From Gigantopelta aegis (taxonomy: Eukaryota > Mollusca > Gastropoda > Neomphalida > Peltospiridae), in NCBI RefSeq assembly GCF_016097555.1, contig NC_054702.1:72128856-72192855 (forward strand): 64,000 nt of DNA, written 5' to 3'. The stretch's first letter is position 1. Every line of letters starts with the position of its first letter. The translations under genes and the position numbers were made by a program. Shown in pieces: positions 1-9,429 of this stretch. A model generated the notes under the pieces. It made no database searches. It saw only the letters and a list, made by a program, of their open reading frames with translations, and had not been told where the DNA came from.

Positions 1-2
1 TT

Positions 3-488
3 GAACGAGATCGTTTCGGGGGTGGGGGTTGTGTCATGGTCTGGGCAGCCATTGCCCATGGTTATCGTTCACCACTAGTCGTCATTGATGGCAATTTAAA
101 TGCTCAACGTTACCGCGATGACATTCTCGCTCATCACGTCATTCCTCTGTTCCATAACAACGCCAACATCTCGATTTTTCAGCATGATAATGCCACCTCT
201 CATACAGCTAGAGACACTGTAAATTTTCTTAGGACAAATAACACTGATTTCATTGATGACTGGCCCGCTAAAAGTCCTGATCTCAACCCCATCGAGCATG
301 TCTGGGATAGTCTGGACAGACGATTGAGGTGTCGTCCCAACCCACCCGCTAACGTCAACGAACTTCGTCAAGCGCTCATTCAAGAATGGGACAATATTCC
401 ACAGGCAGAAATCAACACTTTAGTCAATTCTATGCGCCTGCGATGCACTGCAGTGGTCAATTCAAGAGGTGGTCATACCCGTTATTAA
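3..488 (+). CDS. Tc1-like transposase, C-terminal part (cut by window edge)
   Basis: The frame is open from the window start, so this is the end of a longer DDE transposase that cuts and pastes its own element. Visible blocks are the FGGGG..VMVWAAI strand, GNLNAQRY, the second catalytic Asp in FQHDNATSHTA, the catalytic Glu in SPDLNPIEHVWD, and the family's usual C-terminus RGGHTRY. Counting from the Asp of HDN to the Glu of PIE gives 35 intervening residues, one more than the DD34E of the other two Tc1 elements here; the extra residue is in the FIDDWPAK stretch. The first catalytic Asp lies before the window. This C-terminal part has no internal stop. I could not find a convincing inverted repeat downstream, so the 3' end of the element is not defined. 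Confidence 0.9.
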   Translation, partial: ERDRFGGGGCVMVWAAIAHGYRSPLVVIDGNLNAQRYRDDILAHHVIPLFHNNANISIFQHDNATSHTARDTVNFLRTNNTDFIDDWPAKSPDLNPIEHVWDSLDRRLRCRPNPPANVNELRQALIQEWDNIPQAEINTLVNSMRLRCTAVVNSRGGHTRY

Positions 489-1084
489 GTGGGTGGTTTT
501 TTTTTAACCCCTACCACACTTGGTCAAAAGTTCTCCCAGTTTCTGTTAACCTATGGCCATGATTTTTTGCACCAAACGATACATCATGGAACACTCTTTA
601 AACGCATATATAACAAATATTCCCCCGATTTGTTTTCATCAAGTTATGTTCAAGCAAAGTTAGCGGAAGTTTCTTATTTTGTTCAGTATATATCAGATAT
701 ACCAAAATATACAATATGTATACCAATATGTGTTAAATGACTACGCTATAGATACGGAATGGTACCGTGATTTGCGAAGATGGTGCTACCAATCTAATCA
801 ATGCTATCTTGACACAATAACATTGTATATTTAATTCAGACAAAAGTCATAGATATGAGTATCAGCAGCTTGGCTATCACTACACTGTTCATGGCACCAT
901 GTTTCACACTTGTGACATTTTTAGTCCTCATTAGGTGGATCCTCATACTTTTCATAATACTCTCACAATTCCAATGTTTGGAGACAATTCTGCATTTAAA
1001 AAAAAAAAAAAAAAACATTTTCGACAGATACACGCTATACAACACTTTGCATGTCGGTTTCTTCAATGTTAATACTTTCATGGA
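489..1084. other. non-coding stretch after Tc1 fragment
   Basis: Nothing gene-like is seen. The first part is probably 3' sequence of the Tc1 element. A poly-A run lies near 999-1016. Short open frames here have no recognisable motifs. Confidence 0.5.
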
Positions 1085-1225
1085 ATGGGCTAATCTACAA
1101 ACAGGATAGTACATACCACAGCCTTTGTTACACCAGTTATGGAGCACTGTCTGTAAAGGGAAATAGCCCAATGGGCTCAACGATGGGAATCGTTTCTAGA
1201 TCGATCACACCCACCATGTGGGCGC
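1085..1225 (-). repeat. SINE fragment (tRNA-derived family B)
   Basis: The stretch reads, on the minus strand, as the central part of the same repeat seen at 4213-4530: the 'CCCATTGGGCTATTTC' segment followed by 'GGTATGTACTATCCTG'. The tRNA-like head is decayed and the tail is missing, so this is an old truncated copy. Confidence 0.7.
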
Positions 1226-2153
1226 TCCACATACATGAATACATACAAATGGACATGAAAATGTCTGTATTTAGGCCTAGCATTGCCTATGTATATTTAA
1301 ACTTAGGACAATGAGTACATTTGATTTGATCTCAACCACCCGATTTGATCTCGATCATTGGCATCAGTAGGACTTTTACGCGGTCGAGATGAGGTCAAAT
1401 GTATACTTGCTATATAAACAAATGTTATAAAATTACAAATAAATATTTATTTATTTGTATCGTTTTATGACTGAAAGTTAATTGAACATCTTTTCTAAGA
1501 TTAAAACCTACAACCATGGGTGATAGCATACCACAGTATAGTAAATATGAAACAGTTTTTTAAAGAAAATTTACATTATTCAGCTGCACATAATTATGGC
1601 TAAAAAGGTGGGCGTCTCTATCAGTCTGAAACTTCGTTTTTTCAGTTGAATGAGCATGTACAAACTACCAATCATATTGTTTTTAAAGCAGCAGTTTTGA
1701 ATAATGATCCCCAATATATTCTCACCATATAATCCCTTCAAATTGTGGTCGTAATTAGGACTTGGTCGAGATATGGTCAGTTGGGGTTAGAAGTGAAATT
1801 TGAAAGTTGACGTTTTTTTATCAGTAAATCGCAAATTCAAACAATAAAAATGACGAAAAACAAAACAATAACAACTGTATGATCAACAGAATGAAAAGGA
1901 TTGACAGAAATAATGTTCCACAGTTATTAATGGACCTTCCTGGAAATTGTCAAAATCGAGAATGACACCCCATGCACGTGTAAGGGGCAACTGCGTGATG
2001 CATGTGCAAACTATGGAATGTGTTTCGGTGTGTTGATAAACAAACCTGAACGTTCATTAATAGGGATGTCGGTGGTCTAATAGTTGATATTAATATTTCA
2101 GGTTCCCCTACTGTTTTTTAAGAGTATAGTTGATTTATTGATGACTTAATTGA
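1226..2153. other. AT-rich non-coding stretch
   Basis: No gene or clear repeat was recognised. Two loosely similar segments (around 1371-1400 and 1748-1785) share a GGTCGAGATxxGGTCA core, which may be remnants of one repeat family. Confidence 0.4.
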
Positions 2154-2161
2154 TCAATTAA

Positions 2162-2483
2162 CATAGGCATACGGGCTCCCATTTTTGTAGGGGGCTGGGT
2201 TTTCCCCGAATTAAACGAAAATGGCCGAATCTGGATAACAACAGTTATTCATATTAGTATTACTACCAAACAGTTATATATGGTTGCAAACGAATCACTG
2301 CATATTTTTACATGGATTACAACTAATTTTGCGGGTAGAATGATGAACTGACTACGTGGTCAAAAGATACCAGGTTAGCACATTTTCCCCGAATATCTGT
2401 GTCATTTTTGCCCGAATTTGAGGTTTTATTATAACACTAGGGGGCAATCGCTTCCCCCCTGCACCTTGCCTCGTACGCTTATG
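2162..2483. mobile_element. MITE with 8-bp target duplication
   Basis: A 322-bp non-coding element begins CATAGGCATACGGGC and ends with the near-complement GCCTCGTACGCTTATG. It is flanked by a perfect 8-bp direct repeat TCAATTAA (2154-2161 and 2484-2491). A diverged second copy lies at 54886-55178. An 8-bp duplication is the signature of hAT, P and Merlin superfamilies; the 5'-CA terminus without CAGNG fits P better than hAT, but no transposase is present to decide. The perfect duplication suggests a fairly recent insertion. Confidence 0.8.
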
Positions 2484-2491
2484 TCAATTAA

Positions 2492-4108
2492 TACGTTAAT
2501 TGATTACTTACTAAACAGCTGTGAATAAAAGACACAAGACAATGACATATTTAAAAAAAACAAAAAACAAGCGTTATATAGTCAGACCATGGAAACTGTT
2601 GTATACAACCACAAAAAGAAAATAAATTAAAAAAAGAAAGAAAGAAAGAAAGAAAATAACACCACCATTACTGCATCGAATTATCAACACAAAACGAAGT
2701 CTAGAAATAAGTAATGCCGCCATCGAGGAAAAACCATGATAATTGTGTCAGGCCCATCCCTACATCACAATGAGGAACAGCACTTGCAGGGGTTAGGGAT
2801 GGGAGAGGTAATAAATGAGCACCCCCCCCCCCAAAAAAAAACCCAAAAAAAAACCCACAACCAACCCCCCCCCCCAATTTTATTTTATTTTATATATAGT
2901 TGGCCAAATATATTTTAATGAAAGTACCCATCATGCATTGACACAAAAAGGCATCATAAGTACATATAGTAAATATATTTTGTAAAAGTTTTGAATATCA
3001 CAAAATTGACTGTAAAAATCTTTTTAAAAAAATGATTTTCCCGAAGTCGTGACAAAAAACGGCGACATTTCAGTCAGGCGGCAAAATTGCAATTAAAAGT
3101 GCCATATATATCACAATTGTGAATACATACACTATTTCCCAGTCCTCATTACTTGTCTGTTTCGGTTTCAGCATGCATGCAAATATATGTGCCCCCCCCC
3201 CCACACACACACCTTCACAGTCACCTCCGCACTATTTTCCAGTTCTCATTACCTGTCGGTTTCAGTTTCAGATGTATTTAGATATTTCGACCATTATTAT
3301 TATTTATTTTTTTCGTTAGAGGTTACCTCTATGGTCATACTACTTAGACATCAAGGAAATTATTCAGTACCGTGCAAAGTAAAGTTTGATGGCCTTGAAT
3401 TACATCGAGGTATTTATTACACAATTACCGATATTTTTATGATCTATTACACACCGATGTCGAAACCGGAAAGATTTGGTGTGTCATCACCGCCGTCTTC
3501 CAGGTTTCGTTTTCCATTTCGGTTATCAACCGTGTCTTGTTGATATACATACAATGATACACACAACGATGACTTCATATCGGAAATACCTTTGTGCGTG
3601 CGATATGTGATCAGTGACCGACACCACGAATCAATAAATGGGGGCGGAGTGGTGGTCGTCAAGTACATTTGAAGGTTATAGTGTAGGGGCGGATATAGTA
3701 TTTATTATGGTATGGAGATAAAACTCACAAAAGGGAGAATTTAAACTAGTGGAAGTAAAGAAACACTGAGAATATGTGTGTGCGTGCATTCGTGTGTAAC
3801 AAACCCCAAATATTTATCACAAACCTCAAGTATTTGTTAAAAATATATGTATACACAAGTGCGAACCCAGGGTAGCGTAGGGAATTACGAAGTGCTAAAA
3901 AAAAATCTTGGGTTTATCAGAGGGCTATAATAAATAATTTATTGTGTGTATGTGTGTGTGTGTGTGTGTGTGGGGGGGGGGGGGATGTAATATATTGGTC
4001 GGCTTGGTATTTCAGCAGAAGATTGTTATATTATAACGTCTGCTAATATACGTTTGAATACTGTAGACCTACTGTGCTCTTTTCAAACATTGTACCCCTT
4101 CAATAAGA
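2492..4108. other. low-complexity non-coding region
   Basis: This contains homopolymer C and A runs (2821-2875), an AAAG run (2634-2655), a C run at 3190-3201, and a TG microsatellite running into a G run (about 3945-3984). A short segment around 3699-3770 (TTTATTATGGTATGG...CTCACAAAAGGGA) recurs at 4109-4150, a local duplication or a dispersed repeat. No gene is seen. Confidence 0.5.
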
Positions 4109-4212
4109 TTTATTATGGTATGGGGTAAAGCTCACAAAAGGGACGCTTCCTTTATAAAAATGGAAGTCCCTTAAAACTGCAATCACCCTTTCTGAAACGC
4201 TGCACCTCTTCT

Positions 4213-4530
4213 CAGAGGGGCGGGACGTAGGCCAGTGGTAAAGCGCTCGCTTGATGCGCGGTCGGTGTGGGATTGATCCTTGTCGGTGGGCCCATTGGGC
4301 TATTTCTTGTTCCAGCCAGTGCACCACGACTGGTATATCAAAGGCTGTGGTATGTGCTATCCTGTCTGTGGGAAAGTGCATGTAAAAGTTTCCTTGCTGC
4401 ATTAGGAAAGATGTAGCGGGTTTCCTCTGACGATTATGAGTCAGAATTACCAAATGTTTGACATCCAATAGCCGATGATTGATTAATTAACGTGCACTAG
4501 TGGTGTTGTTAAACAAAACAAACTTTTTCT
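4213..4530 (+). repeat. tRNA-derived SINE, family B (most complete copy)
   Basis: The head looks like a tRNA gene's internal promoter: an A-box-like TAGGCCAGTGGTAAAGCG followed about 35 bp later by a B-box-like GGGATTGATCC. The body carries CCCATTGGGCTATTTC and GTGCTATCCTGTCTGTGG segments, and the tail ends with TGGTGTTGTTAAACAAAAC. RNA polymerase III transcription and LINE-driven mobilisation are what such elements normally use. Other copies here: 1085-1225(-), 14905-15212(-), 25140-25395(-), 28690-28960(+), 44690-44940(+), 58876-58975(+). Confidence 0.85.
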
Positions 4531-4792
4531 TCTTCTCTTCGCAAGAAAAAAAAAGGATAAATACATCAGGCAAAAATCTCTGCAACCCTCATAGGACACC
4601 TTTTAAAAATCCAATGTTTGACGTGTGTATTAAGTAGGGGAGGAGGGTGGATGCAATATAGGCTCTTCGGCTAGCTGGATGTTTTCTGTGATAGACTGCC
4701 TCTACAACCCTTTTTTATTTTTTGCATAACCCGCCATGGTATTGTAAATGATGTCCTACAAGTGTAGTTATGTTGCTAACATATCTCCAATG

Positions 4793-4794
<2 letters not shown>

Positions 4795-4835
<41 letters not shown>
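4795..4835. repeat. (TA)n microsatellite
   Basis: An uninterrupted AT dinucleotide run lies immediately to the left of a Tc1 element that uses TA as its target. More TATATATA sequence follows the element at 6334, so the transposon appears to have landed inside the microsatellite. Confidence 0.9.
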
Positions 4836-4838
<3 letters not shown>

Positions 4839-6333
4839 TCTTCAAAAGAAGAAACGCAAAACCACATTGTCGTAACATTTGGAGAATTGATTTAATTATT
4901 GAATGGTGAGTCCGATAATTACCAAATGTTGCAGGATTGTTCACAATTCACTCTAGTCCATTGTGAGTAAGTGATAGGACACACCACCAAGGTCAAGGTC
5001 ATCTGGAGTCAATACCGGGTGTGGCCTCCGCGTGTGTTGACAACTGCCTGTCACCGCCTGCCCATTGAAGCAACCAGAGTACGGATGACGTCCCGGGGGA
5101 TGGTGGCCCACTCGGCCTGCAAGGCTGCTGCCAGCTCGGGCAGGGTCTGGGGCTGTGGTTGTCGCTGTCGGAGGCGTCGGTCCAACTCGTCCCATAGATG
5201 CTCAATTGGGTTCAAATCCGGTGATGTCGATGGCCAAGGAAGGACATTAATGTTGTTGTTCTGTAGGAAAGCCGTTGTGAGACGTGCTGTGTGAGGCCTG
5301 GCGTTGTCATGTTGGAACACTGCATTGGCGTTGGCCATAACTGGAACGATGTGTGGCCGGAGGATCTGGTCAATGTAGCCCTGTGCATTCAGGTTGCCCT
5401 GCACGTGGACCAGGTCAGTTCTGCCAGTGTGTGAGATGGCTGCCCACACCATGACACTACCCCCGCCGAATCTGTCCACTTCCTGCACGCAGTTTGCCGC
5501 ATAACGTTCACCACGACGCCTATACACGCGACATCTTCCATCATGACGTCGGAGCAGAAATCGGGACTCGTCACTGAACCACACCCGTCTCCATCGCATT
5601 TGAGGCCATTGTCGATGAATCTGGCACCACTGCAGTCGGAGTCGACGGTGTTGTGGTGTTAAGATGACACCTCGAACTGGACGTCTGGCACGAATTCCTA
5701 CCTCACGTAGGCGGTTCCGTACGGTCTGGTCGGATATCCTGCGCAAACCTGGTATTGCTGTGGCTGTGGAGGTGGCAGTAGTCAATCGTTCCCGAAGGTG
5801 GCGTACCCGGATGTAGCGGTCCTGCCCGGGGGTAGTGACCCGTGGTCGACCGGATCTAGGGAGGTCACGTGTTGATCCATGTTGCTGGTAACGGTCCCAC
5901 AGTCTGGAGATGGTGCTTGGGGACACATGGAATGCCCTGGCAACGGCCGTTCTGGATTCGCCTGCGTCTAGTCGGCCGATGGCATTGTTTCTCTGCGGTT
6001 CACTGAGACGTGGCATGTCCTGGATTGTCAACTGTCGGCCAGATACAGAGGCCAGGCAAGCGAACACCCTGCACTTTTATACTGTCGGTGTTCATGTTGC
6101 ACGTGCAGACAACGCACGTGCAGTGGTGACATGGTTTGCACGTGGCTGCGTTTTTGCGAATATTCACATTTTGGAACTTTATTGTACAGTAGCTGCGTTT
6201 TATCGAATGTAACCGTGGGAATGTGTTTGGGACATGCAATGACCTTATATTCACAAAGCATGAACCGGTAGGAAACATAAAATCGGAGTTATAACCCATT
6301 TGTACCCTTTTGCGTTTCTTTTTTTGAAGAGTA
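4836..6333 (-). mobile_element. Tc1-like DNA transposon with both inverted ends
   Basis: The element is 1.5 kb. Its ends are inverted repeats of about 28 bp: TACTCTTCAAAAGAAGAAAC on the left and its complement, with one or two changes, on the right. TA dinucleotides flank both ends. It encodes the transposase at 5051-6067 on the minus strand. Being nearly complete, it is a recent arrival compared with most repeats here. Confidence 0.9.
5051..6067 (-). CDS. Tc1-like transposase (nearly full length, DD34E)
   Basis: A 338-residue cut-and-paste transposase. From the N-terminus: a helix-turn-helix DNA-binding region (LSEPQRNNAIGRLDAGES, then VSPSTISRLWDRY), a second bipartite HTH, and the catalytic core with Asp in FSDESRF, Asp in FQHDNARPHTA and Glu in SPDLNPIEHLWD. 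There are 34 residues between the last two. The start Met may be the one at MPRLSEPQ, about 18 residues in, since the family usually starts just before LSEPQR. The frame stops after SMGRR at a TGA; reading on gives QAVVNTRGGHTRY, the conserved family C-terminus, so one substitution (probably Cys codon TGT to TGA) removes the last 14 residues. The catalytic core is otherwise whole. Confidence 0.93.
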   Translation of the reverse strand: MFACLASVSGRQLTIQDMPRLSEPQRNNAIGRLDAGESRTAVARAFHVSPSTISRLWDRYQQHGSTRDLPRSGRPRVTTPGQDRYIRVRHLRERLTTATSTATAIPGLRRISDQTVRNRLREVGIRARRPVRGVILTPQHRRLRLQWCQIHRQWPQMRWRRVWFSDESRFLLRRHDGRCRVYRRRGERYAANCVQEVDRFGGGSVMVWAAISHTGRTDLVHVQGNLNAQGYIDQILRPHIVPVMANANAVFQHDNARPHTARLTTAFLQNNNINVLPWPSTSPDLNPIEHLWDELDRRLRQRQPQPQTLPELAAALQAEWATIPRDVIRTLVASMGRR

Positions 6334-6343
6334 TATATACATA

Positions 6344-7322
6344 TATAGTAGTCGTTTTCGAGTTGAAAGACGCTATTTTATAGAGTGCTCAACCGTGTGG
6401 GAGCCAGATATATCGTTAAAAAGTGTATGTTTTTTCTCTACATGACAGGCTTGTTTCGTGAGAGAGTTGAATTGCTCTCACTCATCAGATGTAGATTTAA
6501 TTACACCGTCAACGGAAAGCTGATGACGTAATGGACTATGTGACGTCGAGGTTACGTCACTATGCAGGTCTATAGGTGATGTGTGGTATGCGCACAGAAG
6601 GTATTTGCGTCTGTGTCGACATGCTGATACGAGTTCATTCTTGGAGAGTGTGCTGGTTTCAGGTTTATACATTATGAACAGTTTTTCCTTCAGGCAGAGG
6701 TTACATCTTTTGCTCGCTGGAGAGTATGATTTTGCTTTGGATAAAATTTTCCACTTAATGGTGTATGGGGTGAATCTATCCTTCAGTGTCCAAATGTACT
6801 GACTTAGCGCTGTTGCGTTCTTCTGTGTTGCGTTCTTCTGTGTTGCGTTTTGAAAACTGCTCGTGTGCGCGGTATATATCTCGTCTTAAATGTGTTCTCG
6901 GTCAAACCAACGTATGTTTCTTGCTTGTTGTTATCGAGTGTATTAACGGTAGTTTGATATATTACTCCTTTCTGCAAGCATTTGCCCTCAAGTGGACATT
7001 CAGCTCTTCGTCTACAGTTGCATTCTCTGGGGGGAACGGCGTCTTTGTCTCTGTGTTGTTGAAGTAGAGTTTTGTTATGCGCTGAAATTATTTTCCCAAC
7101 ATTAGGCACGCAGCTATAGCTAATTTTAACGGTGTTTCGATTTATAATTTTGTGGAGGGGGTTGCTTTTGGGAAAGCACTCATCGAGTAATCTGAGGAAC
7201 TGGTGACCTACGTTGGCTTTCACGTTGGAGCTATATGGTGGGTTGTACCAGGTGATGTTTCTATTGCGATTGTTTCTGCGTCTGTTGTTTTCTGCTGTTG
7301 GGGTGTATTTGAGGTTATAGTT
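6344..7322 (-). mobile_element. Penelope-like element fragment (3' part with GIY-YIG nuclease)
   Basis: On the minus strand, conceptual translation gives the conserved stretch before and through the PLE endonuclease: NITWYNPPYS, FLRLLDECFP, KISYSCVPNVGKIISAHNK, a Cys-rich CNCRRRAECPLEGKC finger, ETYVGLTENTFKTRY (GIY-YIG motif region), YIWTLKDR, and CNLCLKEKLFI. This order matches the linker and GIY-YIG domain of canonical PLEs, retroelements that reverse-transcribe at chromosome nicks. The reverse transcriptase half is missing, so the copy is truncated at about 7322, and the coding frame is broken at least once near a small 15-bp triplication (6808-6850). The 3' end carries a hammerhead ribozyme (6438-6494). 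It ends against the Tc1 element at 6333. Confidence 0.85.
6438..6494 (-). ncRNA. hammerhead ribozyme (type I, minimal helix III)
   Basis: Read on the minus strand the 57 nt have every part of a hammerhead. Helix I is CUACAU paired with AUGUAG. The conserved CUGAUGA core follows. Helix II is GUGAGAG paired with CUCUCAC around a small loop. Then comes GAAA, a very short helix III (A-U, C-G, A-U) closed by loop AGCC, and the cleavage triplet GUC just before the 3' strand of helix I. Such ribozymes with a tiny helix III are known from the terminal repeats of Penelope-like elements, where they are thought to process element RNA. Here the ribozyme overlaps the end of the endonuclease frame: the core CTGATGAGTGA also encodes Ser-Asp-Glu-stop. 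All core nucleotides appear intact. Confidence 0.88.
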
Positions 7323-9429
7323 AAATGTATGTATATATATTTTGCAACTAAAATGTATTTACATCCCATGCATATTCATTTTTAAAATGCAGAATTTGTC
7401 ATTAATACATTTCAAAGCATTTAACAGAAACATTAAAAAAAACAAAAAACATTTTAATGAAACAATTTAAAACTAAACATAAACGTAAAACGTTTTTTTT
7501 TTTACTGGACACATTAAAGTCATTTCACTATTGGGGTAACAAAGTGTCTACTTATTCAAGCTTCTTAACTCTTCAAGCTTCAGGTATAGTGACTCTTTTT
7601 TCTTCTTTTTTTTAGCAATCGGTATTTATGGCATTAACTTCAGTGTAGTCTAATGTGAAAATATAGAGAATCTTTTTGTAATTTAATAGGATGGAATAGC
7701 ACTCAAAGAGTCATTTTAAAACACTTAGTGTTGATAAAAATTGAAGATAGCACTGTGACATTAAGTGTTTAATGCAATCATGGGTGGACTATACTTTCTT
7801 AACCTTTGCACACACCACTGTAAATTCATGTCTTGGGACTCCTTACTGAAAAAAACTGAACATGCCATATTGTTACTGATTAGTATTCCAAGCACCTTCT
7901 GGCTCTAATGAGTCAATATCTTGTTAATTATATTATATAACACCATATATTATTCTTGGCCCAACAACTCATACCACAAGAAGTACAATCCAGATGTTGT
8001 CAGTGAAACACTCACATTAGCAAAGAAAAGATTTAGTTTCACAACAACAAAAAAACAACTTATTAAAATTTTCATCACTTTTCATAGTATACATTTATTA
8101 ACATAAATACATGGAATGATGCAGAAACACTGGACAGATGAAACTGGAAACAAAACAGTAAAAATTAATAACTCCCATTAACTTAAAGAGATCAATGTTT
8201 TATTGTTTTATCTTAACTACTGCTACATATAGTACTAACAGGGCTCTGCCTGTACACCGATAAATTAGCTAATTACTAATTTTTATACACAGTGCCTATA
8301 ATATTTGGCTAATGAGATATTCTTTAAAGGAAAAACTTTACAAGATCCGTTCCAATGTGAGCCCAGACTATGAAGTCCAGAGGTGGATCTAACGGGTGGT
8401 CCCAGGTCCCCCCTAAATTTTGCGACAATTATAATTTTATTATATACATGTATTACATTTATTTTATTTTTTTACGATCCCCCTCCAAACCTCCCCAAAA
8501 ATTCCTTTGGCATTCCACCTCATGTCATTAGGGCCCCCTTAAATGGATTTTCTGGATCCGCCACTGAAGTCGATCAGATTGAAAAGACAGTTCTGTGACA
8601 CAATGAACCCTCCACCACATCCTAGGTACTTTTTCTGGTATATTTCAGCAGTTTAATAAATTGTCTATCTGACCTATGGTTCAAACATGGGCTTGATGAA
8701 TACATGTGTTTTGTAAAATATACCATGGACTTAAAATGTGACATTTGTTGCACTTCTAGAAATGCTGTATTTCAAGAGGTGACAGAACAGTGATAACATT
8801 CCATTCCATCATTTTCAGAAACAAATGCGTTCTTATTTCAAGACAGAGCTAGACAACAGAGTAAAAGTCTGTTTTCTTCAATCAGCTATCTAGCCTTTAA
8901 AACAACTACAGCAGTCCATCAAGAAATCAGGCATGTCGAAATCAGCTGACAACTGACTAATTTCACCAGCCATTTAACTTCTGTGCCACGTCTGTTTTAC
9001 AAATTACATTGCAGATTAATTACGTTGTTTAGGAAGATGCTTTGAATCTCATCACTTTATACTTTGTTCTTACTGCATTAGCAGCCTCTTACTGTAAAAC
9101 ATCATACTGAACACCCTGAGCAATGTTTGTAACAAACTACAGTCAGTCTTCGCCACCAACAAAATCAAGGTGAGCTGTAGATCACCCTCCTGAAATTATG
9201 CTAGGCAAGCAATCGCATGAAGTTTCAAAATAAAACGTATTAAAAATTTAACTTCAAGGTGATCTATTTGCTGCTCTGTGAAAACTTTTCAGGTGAATAT
9301 GGAGGGGAGCAGGAGTGATCAGTTGCCCTTCCTGGCAAAGACTAACCGTAGTTCATCAATCAATGTTGTTGATTTCTTCACACTCTAGCTAGACAGCTTG
9401 TAACGATCGGTTATCATCTCCATAGACTC
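7323..9429. other. 3' flank of DNAAF10, probable 3' UTR
   Basis: AT-rich sequence with no recognisable reading frame lies downstream of the DNAAF10 stop on the minus strand. Several TTTATT motifs (for example near 8094, 8199 and 8456) are AATAAA polyadenylation signals on the minus strand, so the transcript could end in this stretch. Which one is used cannot be told from sequence. Confidence 0.45.

Noticed and set aside
3187-3543. 118-residue plus-strand frame
   Set aside because: Begins in a C run and CA repeats; no conserved motifs, no splice context.
4971-5294. 107-residue plus-strand frame
   Set aside because: Antisense of the GC-rich end of the Tc1 transposase at 5051-6067.
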